A DNA stretch of 64,000 nucleotides from Halorarius halobius (GCF_024298865.1 NZ_CP101161.1:3245227-3309226), one strand, 5' to 3'; positions 17,541-25,077 are shown, numbered from the stretch's first letter. The notes: a model not told the origin generated them from the letters alone. Numbers and translations are program-made.

Positions 17541-17580
17541 GCGGGTTTTCGGCCCCTGAAGGGGCGAGGGGCGCTCACGA
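17541..17580 (+). promoter_or_regulatory. G-rich leader hairpin before DUF6735-like gene
   Basis: GGGTTTTCGGCCCCTGAAGG followed by GGCGAGGGGCGC. The arms CCCC/GGGG form a short hairpin, with a second G-run after CGA. It ends ~31 bases before the ATG at 17612. Same layout as at 18245, 19294, 20750 and 59868 (minus strand). Confidence 0.65.
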
Positions 17581-17611
17581 ACGCGTGGGCGTCCCTCGGA
17601 GTTGATTCGAG

Positions 17612-18232
17612 ATGGGCCATCGCGCACTCATCGCGTACGAGCGTCGTGACGAGAACTACAACCTCCATTACTCGCACTGGGGCGCCTGCGATCTCAGACT
17701 GAAACACACCATTACCGAGGCGACGCCGTTCGGCGGCGAGTGTCCGACCGAGGTCGCTCACGAGGCGTTCGACGCACTGATCGAGGGCGAGGACGTCGAG
17801 ACGGGTCTTGACGAGTACGGGCGCCGCGGAACGGCGGACGTCGATCTTGAGCCGCGGGCCATGGACGTAGCGCTCGAGGAGATTCTCGCGGAGCACCTTG
17901 ACTACCTGCAACATGAGGCGTTCTACATCGTCGACCGGTCGTTCGACGTCACGGCGTATCGGACGCTGTGGTTCGGCCTGCAGTACGATTCGGAGATCGT
18001 CGAGTCGAGCCCCTGCGTCGGGCACGGCGCGCTGCGGACGGTGCGCTGGTACGAGGGCGAGCCGGTCGGCGACGGCCACACGCGTGGCGCATTCGCCGGG
18101 ACGAAGCGCGTCGTCGGCGACATGGTCGACCGCGGCGTGTTCGATCGCGACGGCGCCCTGGAGTATCTCGCAGCAACGGTGCGAGCGGCGACGTGCCCGC
18201 ACGCGGAGGTCCGCATCACCCGAGCGGACTGA
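17612..18232 (+). CDS. Haloarchaeal DUF6735-like protein
   Basis: A 206-residue acidic protein beginning M-G-H-R-A-L-I-A-Y-E-R. Conserved landmarks shared with the paralogue at 59222-59848 are Y-N-L-H-Y-(S/T)-H-W-G (about 17-25), L-R-L-K-H (about 30), and a block D-V-T-A-Y-R-T-L-W-F-G-L-Q-Y-D-S-E (about 110-126), then T-V-R-W-Y-(E/D)-G. I recognise it as the family annotated in haloarchaea as DUF6735, with no known function. Two copies in one window, both next to TA modules and both with the G-rich leader, suggest a mobile-element gene. No membrane segment or signal peptide. Confidence 0.75.
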   Translation: MGHRALIAYERRDENYNLHYSHWGACDLRLKHTITEATPFGGECPTEVAHEAFDALIEGEDVETGLDEYGRRGTADVDLEPRAMDVALEEILAEHLDYLQHEAFYIVDRSFDVTAYRTLWFGLQYDSEIVESSPCVGHGALRTVRWYEGEPVGDGHTRGAFAGTKRVVGDMVDRGVFDRDGALEYLAATVRAATCPHAEVRITRAD

Positions 18233-18240
18233 GCGACGGA

Positions 18241-18285
18241 GCGGGCGGGCTCTGGCGCCCGTGAGGGGCGAGGGCGCGTTCGCGT
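18241..18285 (+). promoter_or_regulatory. G-rich leader hairpin before truncated SWIM gene
   Basis: GGCGCCCGTGAGGGGCGAGG then GCGCG, ending ~12 bases before the ATG at 18298. It is the 5' part of a ~145-bp segment repeated at 19291-19435. Confidence 0.6.
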
Positions 18286-18297
18286 CCTCGTGTTGCA

Positions 18298-18498
18298 ATG
18301 AACTCCGAGCATCCGCTCGACCGTCTGGAGACGACGGACCGGTCGTTGCATCGTGCCCAAACCGAGCAGTTCGCGTTCCAATTGGACGAGAGTGCCGCCC
18401 TTATGTCCAACCAGACGCACTCGTGCCACCAGCCCGTGTTTCGGGCGCGTCCGATCGGGAGATGGTTTCAAGTCGGCTGCCCAACTACCACTATGTAA
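18298..18498 (+). pseudogene. Truncated SWIM zinc-finger gene copy
   Basis: The first ~30 codons are almost identical to those of the intact SWIM gene at 19349 (N-S-x-H-P-L-D-R-L-E-T-T-D-R-S-L-H-R-A then Q-T-E-Q-F-A-F). After that the frame runs into unrelated sequence, and the zinc-binding Cys/His residues are missing. The break is followed at once by the promoter and start of the DUF433 antitoxin gene. It therefore marks the edge of a duplication or insertion that placed the TA pair between two copies of the SWIM 5' end. Confidence 0.75.
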
Positions 18499-18788
18499 TG
18501 GCGACCCAGCAGTATCGAATTATCTCCGCAGATGACTCGGAGATTCACAACGAGCCACACATCGACGGGAGTCGTGTGACGGTTCGTGACGTGCAGACTC
18601 GCGTTGAGCAGCGGGGACTCAGTCCCGAGCGGGTTGCCGAGCGCTACGACCTAGATATTGCAGACGTATACGAGGCGCTTGCCTACTACCACAGCAATCC
18701 CGAGGAGATGCGCCGTGTCGAAACGCGACACGAACGTGCCGTCGCCGACGCCAAGAATCGGTCGTCGCTGACCCCTCCCGACCGCTGA
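18498..18788 (+). CDS. DUF433 family antitoxin
   Basis: A 96-residue protein of the DUF433 family, the usual antitoxin of DUF5615 PIN-like toxins. It has the family pattern I-x-G-(S/T)-R-V-T-V-R-D-V-Q (about 25-36), then a G-L-S-P-E-R-V-A-E-R-Y-D-L helix and D-V-Y-E-A-L-A-Y-Y-H (about 55-64), an HTH-like DNA-binding fold. The C-terminal tail is polar and charged. The start is taken as the ATG at 18498, where the family N-terminus begins; longer in-frame extensions run into the truncated SWIM copy and have no homology. The toxin gene starts three bases after its stop. Confidence 0.85.
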   Translation: MATQQYRIISADDSEIHNEPHIDGSRVTVRDVQTRVEQRGLSPERVAERYDLDIADVYEALAYYHSNPEEMRRVETRHERAVADAKNRSSLTPPDR

Positions 18789-18791
18789 TCG

Positions 18792-19136
18792 ATGGCGTAT
18801 CGACTCGTTCTCGACGAGAACGTCGAACACGAGGTACTCCACCGTCTCGACAACTACGGGCACGATGTCGAGCACGTCGATTTCGTTCCTGAACTGGGCA
18901 AGGGGACGGGAGATCGCTCAATTGCGCAGTACTCGCTCGACACCGATCGCGTGATCGTGACGTACGACGACGACTTCGTGCTTGAGGTCGCCGAGGACGA
19001 CTACCGAGCCGTTCTGTTCATCGGGAATGCCACACTCCCTGTTGAACAGGTCGCTGACATGATCCATGCCGTCTCGACTGCGTATCCACAGGCCGAGTTA
19101 CACGGTCTCGAGTACGTCGGCGAGGAGTGGCTCTGA
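18792..19136 (+). CDS. DUF5615 PIN-like toxin
   Basis: A 114-residue PIN-like protein, the short (Mut7-C/DUF5615) form. It has the opening L-V-L-D-E-N-V (D8, E9), the mid motif G-T-G-D-R-S-I-A-Q-Y-S (about 37-48) and V-I-V-T-Y-D-D-D-F (about 54-62), which together give the acidic metal-binding cluster. It is predicted to be the RNase toxin of the DUF433-DUF5615 pair; the antitoxin gene is directly upstream. The module sits between two copies of the SWIM gene 5' end. Confidence 0.85.
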   Translation: MAYRLVLDENVEHEVLHRLDNYGHDVEHVDFVPELGKGTGDRSIAQYSLDTDRVIVTYDDDFVLEVAEDDYRAVLFIGNATLPVEQVADMIHAVSTAYPQAELHGLEYVGEEWL

Positions 19137-19290
19137 GAGCTAACGGCTTCGGTCTCCCTACGGGCGGCGTGTAACGGCCTTCTCGATCCGGTAGTTGGTG
19201 CCGCTGGGAGCGTCCAAGATCCTCTCGTGGGCGTACGGGTATTAATCCGAGTTCGATATGGACCATGAATTGTACGGTAAGAATGGGCTT

Positions 19291-19340
19291 CGGGGGCGGG
19301 CTCTGGCGCCCGTGAGGAGCGAGGGCGCGCTCGCGTCCTC
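19291..19340 (+). promoter_or_regulatory. G-rich leader hairpin before SWIM gene
   Basis: GGGGGCGGGCTCTGGCGCCC then GTGAGGAGCGAGGGCGCGC. It is nearly identical to the copy at 18241-18285 and ends 8-10 bases before the ATG at 19349. Confidence 0.6.
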
Positions 19341-19348
19341 GCACGAAT

Positions 19349-19801
19349 ATGAACTCGGCGCATCCGCTCGACCGTCTGGAGACGACGGATCGGTCGTTGC
19401 ATCGTGCCCAAACCGAGCAGTTCGCGTTCCGGTTGGAGGCCGGCGACGTGATCGTCCGGAACCTAACCTACAAGGAGCCGTCGGAACACGAGTACCGCAT
19501 CACCATCGAGGAGGGCGTCCCGGTCGACTGCACCTGTCCCGCGGAGGAGCACTACGCGCCAGCCTGCAAGCACCGCGTCGCGGTGGCAATCCGCGATGCC
19601 GTCCGTGAGGCCGCGGTGCGGATGCAGGTGGCAGCCGACGGCGGCGAGGTCGCCGACCCACCTGCGGCCGAGCGAGAACCGGACGACGAGGATGTGGCGT
19701 CAGTGACGGAACCATCCGAGGACTGCGACTGTACGAACCTTCCGGAAGGCGTGCCGTGCTGGCCGTGCTTCCGGGACGGGCGCGCGACGTTCGACGAGTA
19801 A
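19349..19801 (+). CDS. SWIM zinc-finger protein
   Basis: A 150-residue acidic protein with a SWIM-type zinc finger: C61-T-C63-P then C73-K-H75 (C-x-C-x(9)-C-x-H). SWIM domains bind DNA or proteins in transposases, helicases and plant regulators; small stand-alone SWIM proteins are common in haloarchaeal plasmids and islands, with no fixed function. A second Cys-rich stretch (D-C-D-C, then C-W-P-C) near the C-terminus may be another metal site. It has the G-rich leader directly upstream. A 12-bp palindrome GAGTAGCTACTC (19810-19821) follows the stop codon. Confidence 0.82.
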   Translation: MNSAHPLDRLETTDRSLHRAQTEQFAFRLEAGDVIVRNLTYKEPSEHEYRITIEEGVPVDCTCPAEEHYAPACKHRVAVAIRDAVREAAVRMQVAADGGEVADPPAAEREPDDEDVASVTEPSEDCDCTNLPEGVPCWPCFRDGRATFDE

Positions 19802-19888
19802 TACGTAGCGAGTAGCTACTCATCCCTCGACGCGTGGGGGAGAGATCAAACCCACGTATTTGAGAACAGTCCAAGAAGGGCCAGTGAA

Positions 19889-20380
19889 CTACTTGCTGGC
19901 TTCAGAGATGGCTTTTTCGTACAGAGCGTCAGAAATCCAGAAGCCAGCTTCCCGAAGGGCGTCGAGTTCCGCTTCTATCTCAACCCCACCTTCGATGGCC
20001 CCTCGGAGTAGAACACCGACAACCCCGGTCACGTTGAGATCGTGTCGACGAGCGACCTGTCGGCCCTCCTGTTCATCAATCAGAAGGAGACCCGCGTCGT
20101 GTTCTACCGCAAAACAAATCGCGGCAGTCTCACCCTCGTCCAGTCGATGGTTGACTTCCACGAACAGATCGGACCGTTCAACCTCCACGAGGGAAAGGAA
20201 TCCTTCGTCCCGGAGTCCATGGAGCAATTCAACGCCAGCCTCACCGTCCATAAGTTCCTCCCAGACCTGCGTCGGAACCGAGATCCGTTGAAATTGGGAC
20301 CGAAGAAGATCTAGCCGATCGATGAGCGCGAGATTCAGGAGTGGCGACGTATCCGAAACGACCAGATCAGTCGCGGGCAT
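19889..20380 (-). CDS. DUF3368 PIN-domain-like toxin
   Basis: A 163-residue PIN-fold protein with V-V-S-D-T-S-P-L-L-N-L-A at the N-terminus, R-L-D-E-G-E-T-A-A-I-C-F-A (about 79-91), L-L-L-I-D-E-Q-E-G-R (about 97-106), and the family's G-V-V-G-V-L-L-R-G (about 118-126). It is the toxin of a UPF0175-DUF3368 pair; the antitoxin gene overlaps its start by 14 bases upstream. It is a distant homologue of the toxin at 13579-14109, so the element carries two independent pairs of the same type. Confidence 0.88.
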   Translation of the reverse strand: MPATDLVVSDTSPLLNLALIDRLDLLRSQFQRISVPTQVWEELMDGEAGVELLHGLRDEGFLSLVEVERSDLFVEVNHRLDEGETAAICFAVEHDAGLLLIDEQEGRQVARRHDLNVTGVVGVLLRGAIEGGVEIEAELDALREAGFWISDALYEKAISEASK

Positions 20381-20615
20381 ACTCGATATCTTCTGTGAGT
20401 TCGGTTTCGGTGTAGTGTCGTTGGATTTTGCGCTCGCCGAGCAGTTCGTGGAACTCTCGCCTGGACAGCTCGGCTAACTCGCGGGCCTTGCCGAACGAGA
20501 GGATGCCACGTGCGTACAGAGAGACTGCCAGTTCTCGCTTCAGAGCCTGCGATCGCTCTGCTTCGGGCACCTGCAACGCCTCGTAGACGTCGTCGTCAAT
20601 CTCGATGGTTGCCAT
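20367..20615 (-). CDS. UPF0175 family antitoxin
   Basis: An 82-residue UPF0175 antitoxin. It starts M-A-T-I-E-I-D-D-D-V-Y-E-A-L and has the family core L-A-V-S-L-Y-A-R-G-I-L-S-F-G-K-A-R-E-L-A (about 31-50) followed by L-S-R-R-E-F-H-E-L-L. The start at 20615 is chosen because the extra 37 residues possible upstream lack similarity and are not acidic. Its 3' end overlaps the toxin gene start, as usual for TA operons. Confidence 0.87.
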   Translation of the reverse strand: MATIEIDDDVYEALQVPEAERSQALKRELAVSLYARGILSFGKARELAELSRREFHELLGERKIQRHYTETELTEDIEYARD

Positions 20616-20747
20616 GGTCAAACGTGGGTATAGAACGTTCTTGAGTGTTTGGCCGGTGCTTCGGCTGTATCCGTCGAATCGCGCGACACCATCGATGGGA
20701 GGGTGAGATTGTCGGCTGTGCACCATCTCGAGAGTCGTGCGGTCGCA

Positions 20748-20785
20748 AGGGGGGTTGTTGGCCCCTGGGAGGGGCGAGGGGCGCT
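20748..20785 (+). promoter_or_regulatory. G-rich leader hairpin before TFB gene
   Basis: GGGGGGTTGTTGGCCCCTGG then GAGGGGCGAGGGGCGC, ending ~26 bases before the ATG at 20810. It is nearly identical in its core to the copy at 17541-17580 although the genes are unrelated. Confidence 0.65.
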
Positions 20786-20809
20786 ACACAGCGTGCCTCG
20801 TGACCTCGA

Positions 20810-21757
20810 ATGCGACGAGCGAACGTGTACGAACGGCGGTACGACGAATCGACCGAACAGACGGACGCGAACACCTGCCCGGAGTGCGGCGGTCGGGTGA
20901 CGATGAACCGAGCGGAGACCGTGTGTGACGACTGCGGGCTGGTCCTTGCCGACGACCAGGTGGATCTCGGGCCGGAGTGGCGGAGCTTCGAAGACGGCCC
21001 GAACCGCGACCGGACGGGCGCACCGCGGACGGCCGCACGCCACGACCGCGGCCTGTCGACCGAAATCGGCCGGGGCGAAGACGCGAACGGGAACGCGCTC
21101 TCGGTGGAGAAGCGGCGTCGGCTCGGCCGGTTGCGGCGCGAGCAGCGGCGGACGCAGCGCCGCAGCAAGCGCGAGCGCAACGAGATGGTCGGTCTCACCG
21201 AGATTCGGCGGCTGTGTGGCGCGCTCGGTATCGGGACGAGCCTCCGTGACCAGGCGTGTCGGCTGTTCTCGACGGCCCAGCAGCGGGACCTCCTGCGCGG
21301 CCGGTCGATCGAGGCGATGGCAGCTGCGAGTCTGTATGCGGCGTGTCGGTGTAACGGCCGGCCACAGACGCTCGCGGACGTGGTCGCGGTCGCGCAGGTC
21401 GATGGATCGGCCATCCGGGCGAGCTACGACGCGGTGAATCGCGAGCTAGAACTGCCGGCGAAACCGGTTCCCCCGGCGCGGTTCCTCCCGCAGTTCGTCT
21501 CCGCGCTCGATCTGTCGCAGGCGGTCGAGCAACGGGCGCGGGCAGTGCTCTCGGGTACGCGGACCCCTGAGACGCACGGGGCGAATCCCGCGGGCGTGGC
21601 CGCGGGCGCGCTGCTCGTCGCGGCAGGAGATGAAGGGGAACTTCAGCGGTTCACCCAAGCCGAGCTCGCGGCGCTCGCGGATGTGAGCATCCCGACGGTG
21701 CGGCGGTATCGGAACGAGCTGGGCGACAAGCAGGTGCCAGGACTGGCCGCGGACTGA
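20810..21757 (+). CDS. Divergent transcription initiation factor B (TFB)
   Basis: An archaeal TFIIB homologue, 315 residues. The N-terminal zinc ribbon has C23-P-x-C26 and C39-D-D-C42, followed by the B-finger-like P-E-W-R-S-F and G-A-P. Two cyclin-fold repeats follow (about 125-210, with the S-I-E-A-M-A-A-A-S-L-Y-A-A-C-R motif, and about 215-305, with N-P-A-G-V-A-A-G-A-L). The C-terminus has the HTH that reads the BRE (S-I-P-T-V-R-R-Y-R-N-E-L). Basic, R-rich residues replace the usual linker at about 105-130. Haloarchaea use multiple TFBs to select promoters; one on a mobile element could redirect RNA polymerase to the element's own promoters. Confidence 0.88.
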   Translation: MRRANVYERRYDESTEQTDANTCPECGGRVTMNRAETVCDDCGLVLADDQVDLGPEWRSFEDGPNRDRTGAPRTAARHDRGLSTEIGRGEDANGNALSVEKRRRLGRLRREQRRTQRRSKRERNEMVGLTEIRRLCGALGIGTSLRDQACRLFSTAQQRDLLRGRSIEAMAAASLYAACRCNGRPQTLADVVAVAQVDGSAIRASYDAVNRELELPAKPVPPARFLPQFVSALDLSQAVEQRARAVLSGTRTPETHGANPAGVAAGALLVAAGDEGELQRFTQAELAALADVSIPTVRRYRNELGDKQVPGLAAD

Positions 21758-21976
21758 GTGTCACCCATTTCTGTCGTGGCCGAGTGCGCAGTACGTCCGG
21801 GGAGTCGCAAAGACGGTATCGAACGGTCGCCCGGAGGGATTTCGAGGTACGCGACGACGGACTGCCAGCGGCTACAGGACGCCGCGGGGCAGGAACTGAA
21901 GCCGGATGCTGCGATCGCCGGGGTGGTCGCTCCCGACGGAGGCGGCCACCTGCCTCGATTTTTCGCGGCCGCCGCT

Positions 21977-22044
21977 CCACGCCCACCGCCCCACCCTCCG
22001 CTCCGTGCTCGTTCGCTCCGCTCACTGCGCGCGCAGCCACGACC
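21977..22044. repeat. 68-bp GC-rich trailer repeat, copy 2
   Basis: Second copy of the sequence at 15725-15792, with the same start (CCACGCCCACCGCCCCACCC) and end (CGCGCGCAGCCACGACC). It lies between the TFB gene and the convergent PIN toxin gene. Confidence 0.7.
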
Positions 22045-22057
22045 ACACCAGTGGATG

Positions 22058-22627
22058 TCAATCGTCGAGGCGCTGGAGCAATCGCGTAACGTAGGGACTG
22101 TTCTCCCAGCTGCGGTGCGGACCGATCGTCGTGATCAGCGTACGAGCCTCCTCGTGGGTCAGATACCTGTTCCGGGCGTACTCCACGATGAGCCGTGGCG
22201 TCGGCACGATCCGTGGGCCCTGCAGCACGGCGTGAATCAGCGGGAAGTTCGTCCCGCCGAACTCGTCAGTGAGCAAGCCGTCGACGTCACGTGCGTTCGC
22301 AAGAATGATCCCGTCGGTTTCGACATCATCGAGACCGAAGGTTGGCCGCGAGTCAGGTGTATCGTCGCGGTCGTAGGGGTCATCGACCGTGTAGTGGCCA
22401 CGGGCCGCGAGGACGTTGTTCGCAGCCGCGGCGTGGATGTCCTGGTACTGCGTGAGGTCACGGAGCTCCGTGACCACTTCCGGCGGCACGAACACCTCAC
22501 AGGAGGTCAGGAGATACTGAAACGGGTCCGGCGTGTCGGTGTCGATGCCTGCGTCGGCTCGGGGCACGGCGAGACTGACGAGAGCGCTGGTGTCGGCGAC
22601 GACTGTTCGCAGTCGTCGGTCGCTCAT
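22058..22627 (-). CDS. PIN-domain toxin of RHH-PIN pair
   Basis: A 189-residue PIN-domain protein: V-V-A-D-T-S-A-L-V-S-L (D11), P-P-E-V-V-T-E-L (about 48-55) and D-G-I-I-L-A-N-A-R-D-V-D-G-L-L-T-D-E-F (about 102-120) give the acidic active-site set. It is longer than typical VapC because of an insert (about 60-100) and a C-terminal helical extension. The antitoxin gene upstream overlaps by four bases (ATGA). Predicted RNase toxin; the target is unknown. Confidence 0.85.
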   Translation of the reverse strand: MSDRRLRTVVADTSALVSLAVPRADAGIDTDTPDPFQYLLTSCEVFVPPEVVTELRDLTQYQDIHAAAANNVLAARGHYTVDDPYDRDDTPDSRPTFGLDDVETDGIILANARDVDGLLTDEFGGTNFPLIHAVLQGPRIVPTPRLIVEYARNRYLTHEEARTLITTIGPHRSWENSPYVTRLLQRLDD

Positions 22628-22992
22628 CGCTCGTCGTTGGCTGTGGGCTCGACCGCCGTCGCGTCGCCGTCGTAGATGTCGATGTCGTCGGGGGCAACGA
22701 GATCGAGTGGCTCGTCTTCGAGATCCGCTTTGAGGAGGCGGAGGCGCTGGGCGGTTTCGGCGCCAACCAACTGCTTGACCGTCTCGAACTCAAGCTGGTC
22801 GTCGTAGTACTTCGTCGCGACCAACTCCTGAAACGTCTCGCTGTCGGCTGTATCCTCGATGTACTCGCGAATCGCCTCGACGAGCAGATCCGTCCGGTCC
22901 TTGTCGAAGACCTCCGCGATCGCGTCCAGTCGATCGACGAGATACTCCGGCGACTGAAAATGGACCCGTCGCGGATCGTCGCGTGCGCCCAT
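22624..22992 (-). CDS. Ribbon-helix-helix antitoxin
   Basis: About 122 residues. The N-terminal R-R-V-H-F-Q-S-P-E-Y-L-V-D-R-L-D-A-I-A-E then D-R-T-D-L-L-V-E-A-I-R-E-Y-I is a classical RHH fold (DNA-binding strand, two helices). The C-terminal ~70 residues are acidic and should bind the toxin. The start at the ATG at 22992 is preferred over one 21 codons upstream because the 8-bp palindrome at 22994-23016 lies right before it and would otherwise be coding. A decayed relative lies at 61630-61850. Confidence 0.82.
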   Translation of the reverse strand: MGARDDPRRVHFQSPEYLVDRLDAIAEVFDKDRTDLLVEAIREYIEDTADSETFQELVATKYYDDQLEFETVKQLVGAETAQRLRLLKADLEDEPLDLVAPDDIDIYDGDATAVEPTANDER

Positions 22993-22993
22993 T

Positions 22994-23054
22994 CTATGTG
23001 CGAGTTCTGCACATAGAGTGAAAACCGTTTCGCCGGATGCACAGAACTTGCACA
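22994..23054 (-). promoter_or_regulatory. Operator palindromes of the RHH-PIN pair
   Basis: CTATGTGC-N7-GCACATAG (22994-23001, 23009-23016) sits directly upstream of the antitoxin ATG. A related site, TGCACAGAACTTGCACA (23038-23054), follows with the same AGTTCT core on the other strand. Two such sites are what an autoregulating RHH antitoxin would bind. Confidence 0.6.
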
Positions 23055-23239
23055 TCAGAGTGCTTGGAACAGGAGTTGGTCCCGGCGGACTCAGCCGTCG
23101 TCCTGTGCGTTCAGCTCCCCGAGGAACCAGCTGGCTGCCGTTCCGATCCGAACGTCGTCGGCGTTGTACATTTCAAGACCGTTCGTGGCGGTCCGGAACG
23201 GCTCGTTGTCGATGAGGATTCAGTGGATGACTCACCCAC

Positions 23240-23279
23240 GCGGAGGAATCCCACCCCTTCAGGGGTGGGAGGATGTCAA
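23240..23279 (+). mobile_element. IS200/IS605-type right-end relic
   Basis: GGAGGAATCCCACCCCTTCA, then GGGGTGGGAGGATGTCAA. The hairpin CCACCCC/GGGGTGG is perfect and the terminal TCAA is at 23276-23279. The stop codon of the convergent HTH gene lies inside it. No left end or tnpB in matching orientation was found nearby. Confidence 0.7.
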
Positions 23280-23668
23280 GAGTAGGCGTCGTTGAACTCG
23301 CGTTCCCGGCGCATGAGTTCTTCAACCCCGTGCTCGAGGATGCCTCGACCCATTGCAGTCGGCCGGTAGTACGTGTAGAACCCCTGGCTGTCGGCGGTCC
23401 GTCGCTGGCGCTTGTCGACGAGTCCAACGTCGACGAGTTCGTCGAGGTGGTAGTGGAAATTATGGGGCTCGATGTCGACTGCTGCCTTGAGGTTCGCGGC
23501 GCTCAGTTCGTCGTTGACGACGAGCGTCCGTAGGATGCGAAACCGCGTCGGGTGGCCGATCGCCTGTTGCATTGCGAGGTACTCCTCAAGCGTCAGCCCG
23601 CTTTCCTCGGGAAGCGGCGGCTCCGGCTGACGAACATCGTCTGTCGGATGGCGATCGGTTTCGGCCAT
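23276..23668 (-). CDS. Winged-helix (ArsR-like) regulator
   Basis: A 130-residue haloarchaeal winged HTH protein. The core reads I-G-H-P-T-R-F-R-I-L-R-T-L (about 37-49), then L-S-A-A-N-L-K-A-A-V-D-I and the recognition helix H-N-F-H-Y-H-L-D-E-L-V-D-V-G-L-V, with the wing around F-Y-T-Y-Y-R. It is a paralogue of the regulator at 25991-26401, same length and layout. It is probably a local repressor or the DNA-binding half of a small module. Its stop codon is supplied by the IS right end at 23276-23279. Confidence 0.8.
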   Translation of the reverse strand: MAETDRHPTDDVRQPEPPLPEESGLTLEEYLAMQQAIGHPTRFRILRTLVVNDELSAANLKAAVDIEPHNFHYHLDELVDVGLVDKRQRRTADSQGFYTYYRPTAMGRGILEHGVEELMRREREFNDAYS

Positions 23669-23767
23669 TGGGTTGCCTCGGTCGAATCTTGCTTCGCCAC
23701 GTGCTTAGTCGTTCTCGAGTAGAATATTCCTGAGAATAGCCGGATTTATCCGTCAACCGTCGCAGGA

Positions 23768-23895
23768 CCCCCACCCCCACTCTTTGGGCGTCGCTTTCGG
23801 GTTGACCGCCACGAAGTGCGTCCCCTCGCGCTCGCACTTGTAGTCGAGCAACGAGAGGAACGTCCGCCACGCGGCAGACACGGTGTTGCGGCTGT
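23768..23895 (-). pseudogene. TnpB fragment
   Basis: On the minus strand a ~40-codon stretch reads N-T-V-S-A-A-W-R-T-F-L-S-L-L-D-Y-K-C-E-R-E-G-T-H-F, then V-N-P-K-A-T-P-K-E-W. This is the conserved region of haloarchaeal TnpB before the zinc ribbon. It is cut on both sides and is therefore a relic, not related to a nearby full element. Confidence 0.65.
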
Positions 23896-23929
23896 CCGAT
23901 CGCAGTCACGCGGCTGTTCACTCGTGCTC

Positions 23930-24207
23930 GCCGGTTGTGTCGCCCTCGATGATCCGTTGTTCGACCGGACTCGCGCGGATGCGGAGCGGGAACCACCCTT
24001 CCTCGTCGATTCCGAGCAGTGCCTCCGAATACCCGTGGTTCTCGTCGACGGCCTGCGCGGAGCGCAACCCAGTTGGCCTCGCGGTCCGAGAGACCGAACT
24101 ACGCGGCGAGCTGGTCGGCAGCCTCGTCGACGCGGTGGCGCAACGTTAGCGAACAGAGATTCGCGATGGTCCGCGTCTCGGGCGACAGCGAGACCTCACC
24201 GTCAGTC
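23930..24207 (-). pseudogene. virB4 3'-end fragment, copy 1
   Basis: This copy of the last ~90 codons of virB4 (compare 29448-29725) has an in-frame stop (in A-D-Q-L-A-A-stop-F-G-L-S) and a frameshift near 24075. Clear matches are R-T-I-A-N-L-C-S-L, H-R-V-D-E-A-A-D-Q-L, F-G-L-S-D-R-E-A-N-W-V, and G-Y-S-E-A-L-L-G-I-D-E-E-G-W. It begins exactly at the end of the PIN toxin gene at 24206, which suggests that the TA pair was inserted between virB4 pieces by recombination. Confidence 0.85.
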
Positions 24208-24652
24208 ACGGCGCTTCGCCAGTGTCGACGGGTACTCGCGTCATTCCGAGGGTGGCGAAGTCGTCCTCGAACGCGAAGATGTGGTCGATCCCGAGGTCGG
24301 CACTGAGGACGGCGTTCATGTGGTCGATGAAGGAGATATCCTGGTCGTCGTAGGTGGCGAACTGTTCGGCGGTCCGGTCGAACAGCGGCTCGGGGACTTC
24401 GAGGACGTTGACTGTCGAGGAGTCCCGAATGTTGGTAAGGGCTTGCACTGCCTCGCGGTGCCCGGCTCCGTAGCGGAGTGTGGTGGCGGTCTCCGAGAGA
24501 ACGAAGCGACTGGTGAACACGTGTCCGTATGGGAGGTCGCCACTCTCGATACCGTCCATCACCGCGTTCGCGGCTTCATGGTGGTCGTCGTCCGCATCGT
24601 AGAGGGCAACGAAGGCGTTGGTATCGATGAAAAGCGGTCGCGCCTGGCTCAT
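24206..24652 (-). CDS. VapC-like PIN-domain toxin
   Basis: A 148-residue VapC-type PIN ribonuclease. Active-site acids appear in F-I-D-T-N-A-F-V-A-L (D9), V-L-S-E-T-A-T-T-L (E54) and D-I-S-F-I-D-H-M-N-A (about 104-113), with I-F-A-F-E-D-D-F (about 124-131). The upstream HTH gene overlaps by four bases (ATGA) and should be its antitoxin. The pair lies between two virB4 3'-end fragments. Confidence 0.87.
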   Translation of the reverse strand: MSQARPLFIDTNAFVALYDADDDHHEAANAVMDGIESGDLPYGHVFTSRFVLSETATTLRYGAGHREAVQALTNIRDSSTVNVLEVPEPLFDRTAEQFATYDDQDISFIDHMNAVLSADLGIDHIFAFEDDFATLGMTRVPVDTGEAP

Positions 24653-25005
24653 TCGTCGTTTTCCTTCCCGTAGAGGATCTCGTCAACGCGACCGGAGAGG
24701 TTCTTCTCGCCCGAGTTGAAGGAGGGCCGATCTGTGAAGATCGGGTCGTTAGGGTTCACCGGATTGGGGTCGGCAGCGGCGAGTTTCCAGTAAACGACTC
24801 GCCCTGCCGTCTCACGCTTGCCTAACCGTCCCATTTCGTGCAGTTGGTTGAGTTTCCGTCTGGCGGTCTGTCGAGAGCAACCGAGGGTGTCAGCCACGTC
24901 TGCGGATGTGAGCACCGGCCCGTCGACAGTGCCGAAGACGCCAAGAACGTCGTTATGGGTGGTCTCCTCGACGAACTCACCATCGTCGCCGTGCGTTGGA
25001 CTCAT
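24649..25005 (-). CDS. Winged-HTH antitoxin
   Basis: About 118 residues. Residues ~30-85 form a winged HTH: L-T-S-A-D-V-A-D-T-L-G-C-S-R-Q-T-A-R-R-K-L-N-Q-L, then G-R-L-G-K-R-E-T-A-G-R-V-V-Y-W. The C-terminal ~30 residues end in V-D-E-I-L-Y-G-K-E-N, the toxin-binding type of tail. The ATG at 25005 is chosen; a GTG two codons earlier is also possible. Haloarchaeal HTH-VapC pairs of this kind are common. Confidence 0.82.
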   Translation of the reverse strand: MSPTHGDDGEFVEETTHNDVLGVFGTVDGPVLTSADVADTLGCSRQTARRKLNQLHEMGRLGKRETAGRVVYWKLAAADPNPVNPNDPIFTDRPSFNSGEKNLSGRVDEILYGKENDE

Positions 25006-25077
25006 AGACACAATTCAGACGCCGATATCCATGTAGCTTTCGCAACAACGTAATGCAACATGGGGTAGACGTATCAG

